Positions 18,619 through 27,166 of a DNA stretch of 64,000 bases are shown piece after piece. A program made the position numbers and the translations under genes. Numbering within the stretch: the first letter of the stretch is position 1; each line of letters begins with the position of its first letter. The notes beneath the pieces are model-generated. The model saw only the letters and a list, made by a program, of their open reading frames with translations. It was not told the DNA's origin and did not search any database. Source of the stretch: Pirellulaceae bacterium (GTDB taxonomy: Bacteria > Planctomycetota > Planctomycetia > Pirellulales > Pirellulaceae); the NCBI GenBank assembly GCA_018402565.1, contig JAGYIQ010000001.1, positions 744,001 to 808,000 of the forward strand, written 5' to 3'.

Positions 18619-20034
18619 CTAGCCAACCGAGCCTTCCATCTGCAACTGAATCAAGCGATTCAATTCCACGGCGTACTCCATCGGCAGCTCCTTGACCAAC
18701 GGCTCGATAAACCCGTTGACGATCATCGTGCTGGCCTCCGCCTCGCTCAGACCGCGACTGGTCAAGTAGAACAGCTGCTCCTCGCCAATCCGCGAAACAC
18801 TGGCTTCGTGCCCGATCGATACGTCCTGCTCCAAGACCTCGATGTATGGGTACGTGTCGCTGCGGCTGATGTCATCCAAAATCAAGGCATCACAGACCAC
18901 GTTGCACCGCGAACCCGTCGCTCCCTTGTCGACGCGAGCCAATCCGCGATAACTGGAGCGACCACCGTTTTTCGAGATGCTCTTCGAGATGATCTGGCCC
19001 GTTGTGTTCGGGGCCTGATGGACCAACTTGGCACCCGCGTCCTGATGCTGGCCCTTGTTGGCAAAGGCGATCGACAGGATCTCGCCACGAGCACCCGGCT
19101 CCAACATATGGACCGCTGGGTACTTCATCGTCAACTGGCTACCCAAGTTGCCATCCACCCACTCCATCACCGCGTCCGCATAGGCATGCGCACGCTTGGT
19201 GACAAGGTTGTAGATATTGTTGGCCCAGTTCTGGATCGTGGTGTAGCGGCAACGGCCGTGCTTCTTGACCATGATCTCCACCACCGCCGAGTGCAGGCTC
19301 TCCGTGGAGTACATCGGAGCCGTGCAGCCCTCGACGTAGTGCACCTGAGCCCCCTCGTCGACAATGATCAGCGTCCGCTCGAACTGGCCCATGTTCTCCG
19401 CGTTGATGCGGAAGTAGGCCTGCAACGGAAACTCGATCTTCACCCCCTTGGGCACGTAAATGAACGAACCGCCCGACCAGACCGCCGAGTTCAAAGCGGC
19501 GAACTTGTTGTCCTCGGTCGGAATGATCTTGCCGAAGTACTCGCGCAACAGCTCGGGGTACTCGCGGACGGCCGTGTCCGTATCCGTGAAAATCACCCCC
19601 TTGTCCGCCAAGTCCTCTTTCAACGAACCATAGATCACTTCGCTTTCGAACTGGGCCTTCACACCCGCCAAGTACTTCCGCTCGGCCTCGGGGATCCCCA
19701 ACTTCTCGAACGTGTCCTTGATCTCAGCCGGCACATCGTCCCACGTCCGACCTTGCTGCTCGGTCGGCTTGATGTAGTAGTAGATGTCCTGAAAATCCAA
19801 GTTGATGGCGCCACCCCATTTGGGCATCGGCTTGGAGTTGAACACCTGCAAGGCATGCAAGCGAAAATCCAGCATCCATTGCGGCTCTTTTTTCAACTCG
19901 GAAATCTGCCGTACGATCTCTTCATCCAATCCCTTGCGGGCCTTGAAGATCGAGTTCGTCTCGGTACGGAAATCGTACTTATTGATTTCGCCGACGCCGG
20001 TTTCGTCCGTGCCAATCGTTTCAGTGGTCGCCAT
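18619..20034 (-). CDS. sufB: Fe-S cluster assembly protein SufB
   Basis: Main scaffold of the SUF system, on which new Fe-S clusters are built. It has 471 residues from the ATG at 20034 ([13 protein letters not shown]), which has GAAGGA upstream. Recognised blocks are [61 protein letters not shown] and [41 protein letters not shown] (given in parts; together the standard SufB signature). The cysteine in EGCTAP is a known cluster ligand region. It is encoded between sufC and sufD. Confidence 0.97.
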   Translation of the reverse strand: MATTETIGTDETGVGEINKYDFRTETNSIFKARKGLDEEIVRQISELKKEPQWMLDFRLHALQVFNSKPMPKWGGAINLDFQDIYYYIKPTEQQGRTWDDVPAEIKDTFEKLGIPEAERKYLAGVKAQFESEVIYGSLKEDLADKGVIFTDTDTAVREYPELLREYFGKIIPTEDNKFAALNSAVWSGGSFIYVPKGVKIEFPLQAYFRINAENMGQFERTLIIVDEGAQVHYVEGCTAPMYSTESLHSAVVEIMVKKHGRCRYTTIQNWANNIYNLVTKRAHAYADAVMEWVDGNLGSQLTMKYPAVHMLEPGARGEILSIAFANKGQHQDAGAKLVHQAPNTTGQIISKSISKNGGRSSYRGLARVDKGATGSRCNVVCDALILDDISRSDTYPYIEVLEQDVSIGHEASVSRIGEEQLFYLTSRGLSEAEASTMIVNGFIEPLVKELPMEYAVELNRLIQLQMEGSVG

Positions 20035-20096
20035 GAGAAGTCCTTCTATCAGTAAGCGTGTGTGTTTCGTCACCGAGCCACACGCGGGGGTGCAAA

Positions 20097-20915
20097 CTAA
20101 GCCGTGACCGCTTCAGGAGTGATGTTCGAGTCGTTCATGGCGGCCGCTTCCGGATGTTCGGTCCGAATCCGTTGGTAGCCGTTGCGGTGCAACTCGTCCG
20201 CCAATTCCTTGCCGCCCGTCTCCACAATCCGGCCACCCAAAATCACGTGAGTGAACTGCGGTGGATTGTGCTCCAACAACTTGTCGTGGTGCGTGATGAT
20301 CAACAGGCCCATGCGAGCCCCACCGATCTCCGCAATACTCTGGCTGGCCAAACGCACCGCGTCCGCATCCAAACCACTGTCCGTCTCATCCAGAATCGCG
20401 AACTTGGGTTGCAACATCGCCAACTGCAAAATTTCCGCTCGCTTCATCTCGCCACCCGAGAAACCGTCGTTGACGTAACGACGAGCAAACTCGGTGTCCA
20501 TCTTCAATTGAGACATCTTGTCCCGCAGTTCCTGACGGAACTCCTTCATGGGCATCAAGTCCTCGCCCTCTTTCCGCTCCGGATTGCGAACGTTCGTTGC
20601 CGCGTGCCGCAGGAAGTCCGCCATCTTGACCCCAGGAATCGCCACCGGTCGCTGGAAGGCCAAAAATAAACCCGCCCGCGCTCGCTCGTCCGGCGATGCC
20701 TCCAATATGCTCTCACCGTTGAGCAGAATGTCGCCCGATGTGACCAAGTACTTCGGGTGCCCCATCAACACCAAACCCAAGGTACTCTTGCCCGATCCGT
20801 TGGGACCCATCAACGCGTGAGTCTCCCCCCGCTGGATCTTCAAGTTGACCCCACGCAGGATTTGCTTGCCTTCCACTTCGACAAACAAGTCAATGATTTC
20901 TAACGTTTCCGTCAT
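20097..20915 (-). CDS. sufC: Fe-S cluster assembly ATPase SufC
   Basis: ABC-type ATPase that powers SufBC2D. From the ATG at 20915 ([16 protein letters not shown]) it has 272 residues. Walker [10 protein letters not shown] is at 37-45, the ABC signature [10 protein letters not shown] near 150, and Walker [11 protein letters not shown] follows. [16 protein letters not shown] is typical of SufC. AGGTG lies upstream of the chosen ATG; an ATG five codons earlier is possible. A 25-residue tail rich in acidic residues and Ala extends past the usual end. Confidence 0.96.
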   Translation of the reverse strand: MTETLEIIDLFVEVEGKQILRGVNLKIQRGETHALMGPNGSGKSTLGLVLMGHPKYLVTSGDILLNGESILEASPDERARAGLFLAFQRPVAIPGVKMADFLRHAATNVRNPERKEGEDLMPMKEFRQELRDKMSQLKMDTEFARRYVNDGFSGGEMKRAEILQLAMLQPKFAILDETDSGLDADAVRLASQSIAEIGGARMGLLIITHHDKLLEHNPPQFTHVILGGRIVETGGKELADELHRNGYQRIRTEHPEAAAMNDSNITPEAVTA

Positions 20916-20953
20916 TGCAAGTGCTTTCACCTAATGGACAAAATTCTTCAGCT

Positions 20954-22144
20954 TCAGTGACAATCGCACCGCGATTTGCCACATTGAGTTACCACGGGTC
21001 GCTCACGCAACGGGACAAACGAACAACACGTGCCGCCAACGTCACCCAAGTCCGGCGTGACATCCTCCAATGGGACGCCAGTCAGACCCTGAAATAACAT
21101 CTGCTCCATGCGACACACCAACCGCTGGTCCTCTTTTAACCCAGGGTACGGGCAACCCAAAACCACCAGTCGACCGACCAACTGCCCACCGCCTGCCGAA
21201 CCATCCCCACCCGACGGTCCCGCGCCCGCTTCGCCTTCATCGCTCCCGCCACCCGCCGCCGGCACGACACTCCGCTCAAACGCGAAAGGGATGCCGCGAC
21301 GATTGAATAACTCCACCACCGACCGCAATCGCTCCTCGGCAGTCGCCCCATAGACCTCCGCCGAATAACGAGCAATCAACCGCCCAACCACCCGCCGCAA
21401 CAATCGCTCACGCAACGGAGCGTCCTCCAACTCGACCAACTCCTGCCACAAGGCCACGGCCAGGTCGTCCAAGTTCGCTCCACTGGCCCGCTGCCCCGCT
21501 TCCGTCAAGCGGTAAACATGCTTCGGACGACCACGCCCCTCTCGCAAGGCAAACCGTTCCACCAAACCCCGGTCCATCAACCGAGTCAATCGCTGACGCA
21601 CCGCGGTGTCCGTCACCGACAACCGCTCGGCCAACTCCAAAATCGATGTCCCCGACTGCGTTCGCATGTGGGCCATGATCGCCTGATCCGATACCTGGAC
21701 CAACTCCAGCCCCTCGGATGAGCCAACCCCAACCGCACGCACCTCGTCGCGGTCCAACTTCCCAGCCGACTCGGGCTGCACTCCCGACACCGGCACCGGC
21801 AGACCTTCCGCCCCCGCTATACTTCCTGTCCCCGCCAGACCTCCCAGGCCCACCAGCCCTTCCAGACCAACCAGCCCTTCCGCACCGCTGACTGCAGCGG
21901 AGCCCACACGGCTCTCAACACCGGGACTCGGGCCGGGATTTGCACCGGGACTAGGACCGGGACTAGGACCGGGACTAGGACCGCGCACGAGATCAACCGA
22001 GCAACTCCCGCAGGACGCCGCCGTTTGCACAGCCGTGGGACCGGCGGCTTGCACGCCTGCTGGACCCGCAGTTAGACCCGCAGTTCGACCCACGTTTTGG
22101 GCTGCTGGTCCGTGCTTCAAGTTGTTGACCTGAGTCTTGGCCAT
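20954..22144 (-). CDS. sufR: SufR-like iron-sulfur responsive transcriptional regulator with long N-terminal extension
   Basis: A 396-residue protein with a winged-helix domain at about 150-215 (TSILELAERLSVTDTAVRQR, then GLVERFALREGRGRPKHVYRLT). The C-terminal domain has cysteines in the order C-x12-C-x28-C (GCPYPGLKEDQRLVCRMEQ, then GTCCSF), which fits the cluster-ligand spacing reported for cyanobacterial SufR repressors. It is the first gene of the suf operon, as expected for an autoregulated Fe-S sensor. Unusual: the first 145 residues are low-complexity Gly/Pro/Ala/Val, partly coded by a 12-bp minisatellite, and hold an extra CGSC motif. The true start may lie downstream, since family members are about 220-240 aa; no internal ATG gives a full domain, so a GTG/TTG start would be needed. 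Confidence 0.8.
   Translation of the reverse strand: MAKTQVNNLKHGPAAQNVGRTAGLTAGPAGVQAAGPTAVQTAASCGSCSVDLVRGPSPGPSPGPSPGANPGPSPGVESRVGSAAVSGAEGLVGLEGLVGLGGLAGTGSIAGAEGLPVPVSGVQPESAGKLDRDEVRAVGVGSSEGLELVQVSDQAIMAHMRTQSGTSILELAERLSVTDTAVRQRLTRLMDRGLVERFALREGRGRPKHVYRLTEAGQRASGANLDDLAVALWQELVELEDAPLRERLLRRVVGRLIARYSAEVYGATAEERLRSVVELFNRRGIPFAFERSVVPAAGGGSDEGEAGAGPSGGDGSAGGGQLVGRLVVLGCPYPGLKEDQRLVCRMEQMLFQGLTGVPLEDVTPDLGDVGGTCCSFVPLRERPVVTQCGKSRCDCH
21923..21982. repeat. 12-bp tandem repeat in the sufR N-terminal region
   Basis: Unit gggactaggacc is repeated three times exactly at 21947-21982, preceded by two degenerate units. On the coding strand it gives the PGPSPGPSP stretch. Confidence 0.85.
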
Positions 22145-22170
22145 ACGGTGCTAGCGTTCCCACAAAACCA

Positions 22171-22239
22171 ACGATATAACCTCGAGCACGATAACCTCGA
22201 GCACTGCCCGCTCGAAATTCCTGCCGCTCGAAATTCCTG
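22171..22239. repeat. Two pairs of direct repeats upstream of the suf operon
   Basis: The segment acgata(ta)acctcgagc occurs at 22171-22187 and 22188-22202. Directly next, ccgctcgaaattcctg is repeated exactly at 22208-22223 and 22224-22239. They lie 27-95 bp upstream of the first sufR codon, in the space shared with the divergent large gene. They could be regulator sites or simple duplications; no CAAC-N6-GTTG cyanobacterial SufR box was seen. Confidence 0.75.
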
Positions 22240-22478
22240 CCTTGTTGCTCCCGGGCATCCTACCGCAGAACAATTTCGCAATTAACGAAGCTAATTATGT
22301 GAATATTCATTGGGAGGGCAAGGGGGGGGCCCAAATTTCGTAAATTGGCCCGTTTATGGCCGGGCGTCGACTCTTGCTGTAAACTGCTGAACAGACAGCG
22401 GCGGCCACCTGGGTGGCTCGAACCGCCCAACCCCGCCCAGCGGCGGACCATCGCACTCCACAAGGACGCCCAAAGACC
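22240..22478. other. Divergent intergenic region with palindrome and 14-bp repeat
   Basis: With the repeat block, the sufR / large-gene gap is about 334 bp. It holds an AT-rich patch (22270-22310), a run of eight or more G, and an imperfect palindrome GGGCCCAAATTT / AAATTGGCCC around 22330-22351. The 14-mer CGTAAATTGGCCCG at 22339-22352 recurs just after the large gene at 26656-26669. No sure promoter was found. Confidence 0.5.
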
Positions 22479-25400
22479 ATGCGTGCTGAGACGAACGGGA
22501 ACCAGGGGGCAAGCGACACAAAACACTTGCCCCGACTGCATTTCAGGCTTTGGACGGCAGTTGTCCTGGTGACTGCCACCCTGTTAGGGAACCTGGGCTC
22601 GATCGACGTGACTCGATCGATGGCTCAAGAGCCCCCCGCGACCGCCCAGTCCCTCGGCCATCGTGCCGCACGGCTATTTGCCCCCGAGAACCTGGTGGCC
22701 TGGTGCATCGTCCCTTTCGACGCGGCCAAGCGAACTCCAGAACAACGGGTCCAGATGCTACAAGAGCTGGGTCTTTCGGCCTGCGCCTACGATTGGCGGG
22801 AAGAGCACGTGGCGACTTTCGAGCAAGAGATCCTGGCCTATCAAGCCGGCGGGATCCGCTTCTTTTCTTTCTGGGCCTGGCACGACCAAGCGGCCGAGCT
22901 GTTCCGGCGCTACGAATTGCGGCCGCAGTTCTGGATCATGCTGCCAGATCCTGGCGATTTGCCGGCCGACGAGCGGGTCGCCCGGGCCGCCGATGGCTTG
23001 ATGGAGCTGGCACGTCGCACTCAAGAACTGGACGCGGCCTTGAGTCTGTACAACCACGGCGGGTGGGCTGGCCAGCCGGAAACGCTGATCGCCGTCTGCC
23101 AAGAACTGCACGCCCGCGGCTTCCAGCACGTCGGCATTGCCTACAACTTCCACCATGCCCACGACCGCATCGCCGATTGGCCCCAGATCTTTCCCCAACT
23201 CAAACCCTGGCTGCACTGCCTCAATATCAACGGCATGAACGACGGGGCCCAGCCCAAGATCCTGGCCCTGGGCCAGGGCCAACACGAACGCGCGATGCTG
23301 CGGGTGGTCCTGGAGCACGACTACCAGGGCCCCATCGGGATCCTCGACCATCTGGAAGAGCTGGATAGCCGAATCGCACTACAGGCCAACCTGACGGGCC
23401 TGGCTGAGATCACCCGCGAGTTCCAATCCGAGTCGGCAGGGGGCAAGGCAGCGCCAAAAACGCCTGAGTCATCCGAGGCATCCGAGGCATCCGAGTCGCC
23501 GGAGATCGATCTGCTCGATGCGGCGATTCCGGCCGAGCCCGATCCCGTTTACGCCGCGGCCCTGGCCCAGCGGGCAGTCGCGCTCGGCGACGCGCGACGC
23601 GGGGCGCGGGTGTTTGCGGACGCCAAGTTCGCTTGCCTGTCGTGTCACAAAGTCGGCGCTGCGGGCGGAGCGGTCGGCCCCGCATTGGCCGACCTTCCGC
23701 CAAACCGCTCGCCGCTCGACCTGGCCATGTCCCTGCTCTGGCCGCAACACGAGGTGGCCGTCGACTACGCCGTGTGGCAAGCGCTCACGGTCGACGGTCG
23801 CGTGCTGAGTGGCTACCGCCGCGACTTGCCCGACGGCCGATTGGGCCTGGCCAATACCGCTACCGGCGAGTTGACGATCCTGGCGGCCGACGACTTGGAG
23901 GAGTTGCGATCGATCGGGTCCCCCATGCCCGAGGGCCTGGCCCAGTCCATGTCCAGCCTGCAACGACTGGACGTGTTGACTTACCTCCTGCAGCTCCAAA
24001 ACGGCGGGCCGACTTACGCCACGTTTCTCGAGGAGGCCCACCGCCGGGCTCAAACACACCAATTGCAAGCCGAACCGACGGACGTCGCTCGCCCGCCCCT
24101 GCTGGCTTCCCAATGGCCTCAGGCTCAACATCCCGTCAATCGGGATCGCATTTATGACTTTTACAAGAAGCAGGCTCTGCGATATCAATCGACCGAGGTC
24201 CCCCCGCTGATGCTGGGCTACTTCCACAGCCTGGACGGCCCCAACACCGGACATTGGGGGAACCAAGATGAGGCCTACTGGGCCAGCGGCCGCTGGAATC
24301 ACACCACTTTGGACCGCATGCAAGGCGGCGTATTTCGTGGGGCCGGAGTCACGGTCCCTCGCGGGATCTGCCTGCAATTGGGCGATGACAAACAACTTTC
24401 GATCTGCTTCGACCCGGATAGCCTGACATACCCGGTGTTGTGGAAAGACGGCTTTATTTCGTTTTCTTCTGTGCGGCATGGCTTCATGGACGGACTGCGA
24501 TTGGCGGGCACGGTCGTCGAGCAAAACATCGGGGTCGCACCGTCCCAACCCGGCGAGTACCTGGGGCTCTACCGCGATGGCCCACGAGTCGCCTTCGCGT
24601 ACCGTGTGGGCGATGTGGTGTATCTGGATAGTCCATGGGCCGAAGGCGACCGGTTCGTACGGACGGTCGCTCCGCTGGAGGAACACCCCCTGCGGCACAT
24701 CGTCACCGGCGGCGTTGGCCGCAATCCGCAGGTTATTGCCACGGACATCGAGCTCGGCGACGGGGCTCCCTACGCCGTCGACACGATTCAACTGCCGACC
24801 GACAATCCCTGGAGGGCCTTGCTGTTTTGCAGCGGCCACGATTTCCTGCCGGACGGTTCCGCGCTGGTCTGCACCATGCAGGGGGATGTCTGGCACGTGA
24901 GTGGCTTGACGGCCTCGGGTGATGCCGGTCCCCCAACGCAGGCTCACTGGCGACGCTACGCCTCCGGCCTACACCAACCGCTGGGCCTGGTCGTGGCCGA
25001 CCAGGTGGCCTACGTGATTTGCCGCGATCAATTGGTCGCCCTGCACGATCTCAATGGCGATGGCGAGGCCGATTTTTATCAATGTCACAACCGTCGCTTT
25101 ATCACCTCGGCCGGTGGTCATGACTACATCTGTGGCCTGGAACGCGACGCTGACGGCAATTTCTATACCGCCAGCAGCAACCAGGGACTGTTGCGATTGT
25201 CGGCCGACGGCCAGTCCGCCGAGGTCCTGGCGACCGGCTTCCGCAACCCGGACGGTTTGGGCCTGATGCCCGATGGCACTTTGACGATCCCCTGCTCGGA
25301 GGGAGATTGGACCCCCGGCAGTATGATCGCGGCACTCCCCCCGCTCGGGTCCGCCGCCCGCCAGGCTCTGGAGGCTACGGGCGGCGCGGGTGCAGGAGCC

Positions 25401-26660
25401 TCGGTTCCGCCGCACTTTGGCTACCCCGGTCCACGCCCCGGCGCCATTCCCGCTCTGCCCTGGCTGTACCTGCCTCGCGGCCTCGACAATTCTGCCGGCG
25501 GACAGCTCTGGGTCGACAGCGATCGCTGGGGACCACTGCAGGAACAAATGCTCCACTTTTCCTTCGGAGCCGGTTCACATTTCCTGCTGCTGCAGGACCG
25601 TCTGCCGAACCCCGACCCGGCCCTGCCCGCCTGGATTCAAGGGGCGGCCGTGCCGCTGGTGGGCGATTTCCGCTCCGGAGCCCATCGTGGTCGCTTCAAT
25701 CCCGCCGATGGCCAACTCTACGTGTCCGGCATGAACGGCTGGGGCTCCTACACTCCCGACGACGGTTGCTTCCATCGCGTCCGCTACACGGGCAGCCCAG
25801 TTCAATTGCCGATCGACATCCGGATCCATGCCGATGGCATCTGGCTGAAGTTCACCCAGCCACTCGAGTCGACCGTGCTGAGCGACCCCGCATCCAGCTT
25901 TGCCCAAGCCTGGAACTATCGTTACAGCGGCAGTTACGGTTCACCCGAGTTTTCTATCAGTCACCCCGAGATGCTGGGGCACGACTGGGTTGCGATCACC
26001 GGGGTCACGTCATCTCCCGCCGGCGACGAATTGTTTTTGCAAATGCCCGACCTGCAGCCCGTCAATCAATTGCACCTGAGTTTGGCCCTCACCGCTGAGG
26101 CCCAGGAAGTGCCGGGGCTGAGAACCGACCTGTTCGTCACCATTCACCAATTGGGGACGCCTTTCGACAAGTGGCCCGTCCCGCAGTACGGCCCCAAGCG
26201 TCCGACCTCGCACCCGATCTTCGCCGACCTGGCACGGCAGCAAGCTCAGGTCCCCAACCCCTGGCTGGCCGAACTCCCGGAAGCGATTGATATCGAGGTG
26301 TTGACCGGGGAAAATCTCTCGTATCAGAATCCCCAACTGCGAGTCCGCGCGGGACAGGCGGTGCGGCTGACCCTGAAGAACGTCGACAGCGTGCCGCACA
26401 ATTGGGTTTTGGTCCAACCCGATCGTCTGGCTCGGGTGGGCCAGTTGGCGAACCAACTGTTGGCCGATCCGACAGCCGGACAAAAACAATACGTGCCGGA
26501 GTCGGAAGACGTGATTTGTTATACCGACGTGGTGCCTGCGGGCGGCAGCTTCACGATCCACTTTACAGCCCCCCAGGAACCGGGCCGTTATCCGTTTCTC
26601 TGCAGTTTCCCGGGACACTGGATGGTCATGAACGGCGTGCTGACTGTGACCGATCCGTAA
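22479..26660 (+). CDS. Giant exported protein: TIM-barrel, cytochrome c, beta-propeller and cupredoxin domains
   Basis: A 1393-residue protein from the ATG at 22479 (MRAETNGNQ); an in-frame ATG at 22413 adds 22 residues. An N-terminal hydrophobic segment (about 24-45, ending SMAQ) is a likely signal sequence. Residues 60-330 resemble sugar-phosphate isomerase/epimerase TIM barrels. A c-type heme site CLSCHK is at about 386. A DUF6797-like region (YFHSLDGPNTGHWGN) and a propeller (ALLFCSGHDFLPDGSALVCTMQGDVWHV) follow. The C-terminus is a cupredoxin with the type 1 copper ligands His near 1307 (PHNWVLV), Cys near 1374, then His and Met (CSFPGHWMVMNG). Large heme proteins of this style are common in Planctomycetes and are thought to act in polysaccharide oxidation, but substrate and partner are unknown. 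Confidence 0.8.
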   Translation: MRAETNGNQGASDTKHLPRLHFRLWTAVVLVTATLLGNLGSIDVTRSMAQEPPATAQSLGHRAARLFAPENLVAWCIVPFDAAKRTPEQRVQMLQELGLSACAYDWREEHVATFEQEILAYQAGGIRFFSFWAWHDQAAELFRRYELRPQFWIMLPDPGDLPADERVARAADGLMELARRTQELDAALSLYNHGGWAGQPETLIAVCQELHARGFQHVGIAYNFHHAHDRIADWPQIFPQLKPWLHCLNINGMNDGAQPKILALGQGQHERAMLRVVLEHDYQGPIGILDHLEELDSRIALQANLTGLAEITREFQSESAGGKAAPKTPESSEASEASESPEIDLLDAAIPAEPDPVYAAALAQRAVALGDARRGARVFADAKFACLSCHKVGAAGGAVGPALADLPPNRSPLDLAMSLLWPQHEVAVDYAVWQALTVDGRVLSGYRRDLPDGRLGLANTATGELTILAADDLEELRSIGSPMPEGLAQSMSSLQRLDVLTYLLQLQNGGPTYATFLEEAHRRAQTHQLQAEPTDVARPPLLASQWPQAQHPVNRDRIYDFYKKQALRYQSTEVPPLMLGYFHSLDGPNTGHWGNQDEAYWASGRWNHTTLDRMQGGVFRGAGVTVPRGICLQLGDDKQLSICFDPDSLTYPVLWKDGFISFSSVRHGFMDGLRLAGTVVEQNIGVAPSQPGEYLGLYRDGPRVAFAYRVGDVVYLDSPWAEGDRFVRTVAPLEEHPLRHIVTGGVGRNPQVIATDIELGDGAPYAVDTIQLPTDNPWRALLFCSGHDFLPDGSALVCTMQGDVWHVSGLTASGDAGPPTQAHWRRYASGLHQPLGLVVADQVAYVICRDQLVALHDLNGDGEADFYQCHNRRFITSAGGHDYICGLERDADGNFYTASSNQGLLRLSADGQSAEVLATGFRNPDGLGLMPDGTLTIPCSEGDWTPGSMIAALPPLGSAARQALEATGGAGAGASVPPHFGYPGPRPGAIPALPWLYLPRGLDNSAGGQLWVDSDRWGPLQEQMLHFSFGAGSHFLLLQDRLPNPDPALPAWIQGAAVPLVGDFRSGAHRGRFNPADGQLYVSGMNGWGSYTPDDGCFHRVRYTGSPVQLPIDIRIHADGIWLKFTQPLESTVLSDPASSFAQAWNYRYSGSYGSPEFSISHPEMLGHDWVAITGVTSSPAGDELFLQMPDLQPVNQLHLSLALTAEAQEVPGLRTDLFVTIHQLGTPFDKWPVPQYGPKRPTSHPIFADLARQQAQVPNPWLAELPEAIDIEVLTGENLSYQNPQLRVRAGQAVRLTLKNVDSVPHNWVLVQPDRLARVGQLANQLLADPTAGQKQYVPESEDVICYTDVVPAGGSFTIHFTAPQEPGRYPFLCSFPGHWMVMNGVLTVTDP

Positions 26661-26669
26661 ATTGGCCCG
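26656..26669. repeat. 14-bp direct repeat at the end of the large gene
   Basis: CGTAAATTGGCCCG spans the TAA stop of the large gene and matches 22339-22352 upstream of it exactly, so the gene is bracketed by direct repeats 4.3 kb apart. The truncated ptuA homology starts only about 25 bp after this copy. Confidence 0.7.
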
Positions 26670-26689
26670 GTTTTCTCGCTTCAACTCTA

Positions 26690-27166
26690 TCGGATTCACT
26701 TGGGACTGAGGACGATCCACTACCGCGAGTCTTGGCGCAGACGCCCGGCGTTGTGCTAATCGATGAATTGGATGTGCATTTGCACCCAAAATGGCAGCGT
26801 CGCGTGGTTGCTATGCTGCAACAGGTCTTCCCCAGGATACAGTTCATTTGCACGACCCATTCGCCACAGATCATTGGTGGCGTACGCCCTGGCGAGATCA
26901 TCCGCCTATTCGCGGATGGCACACATGATATTCCGGCACAATCCTTTGGGATGGATACGAATTGGATCCTTGAAGTCTTGATGGATGCGGACAAAGAAGA
27001 TCCGTCGGTCAAAAACGAAATTGAATCGATTTTTGATGCGATCCGGGACCGGCAGCTCGATGATGCTCACGCAAAGGTGACCTTGCTCCGCGAGCGGATT
27101 GGAAACAGCGAGATGCTGCAACGGGCTGCTTCGACGATTGAAAGGATTCGATTGTTGGGAAAATGA
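26690..27166 (+). pseudogene. ptuA: 5'-truncated Septu-type AAA ATPase (PtuA C-terminal part)
   Basis: About 155 residues match the C-terminal end of AAA/ABC-type ATPases of the PtuA/OLD class: Walker B and D-loop in TPGVVLIDELDVHLHPKWQ, the H-loop IQFICTTHSPQIIGG, then a family tail ending in IERIRLLGK. The Walker A half, about 350 residues, is absent. Upstream in this frame lies only out-of-frame sequence of the large exported gene, so the gene was cut by deletion or insertion near 26690. It ends in ATGA overlapping the ptuB start, the standard coupling in such loci. Homology to PtuA rather than another AAA_15/21 protein is inferred from the PtuB-type partner. Confidence 0.8.

Noticed and set aside
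18607..20055. 482-codon plus-strand frame opposite sufB
   Set aside because: Fully antisense to a highly conserved gene, with no recognisable domain.
23469..24947. 492-codon minus-strand frame opposite the giant exported gene
   Set aside because: No domain, and the plus strand has clear cytochrome c and propeller motifs here.
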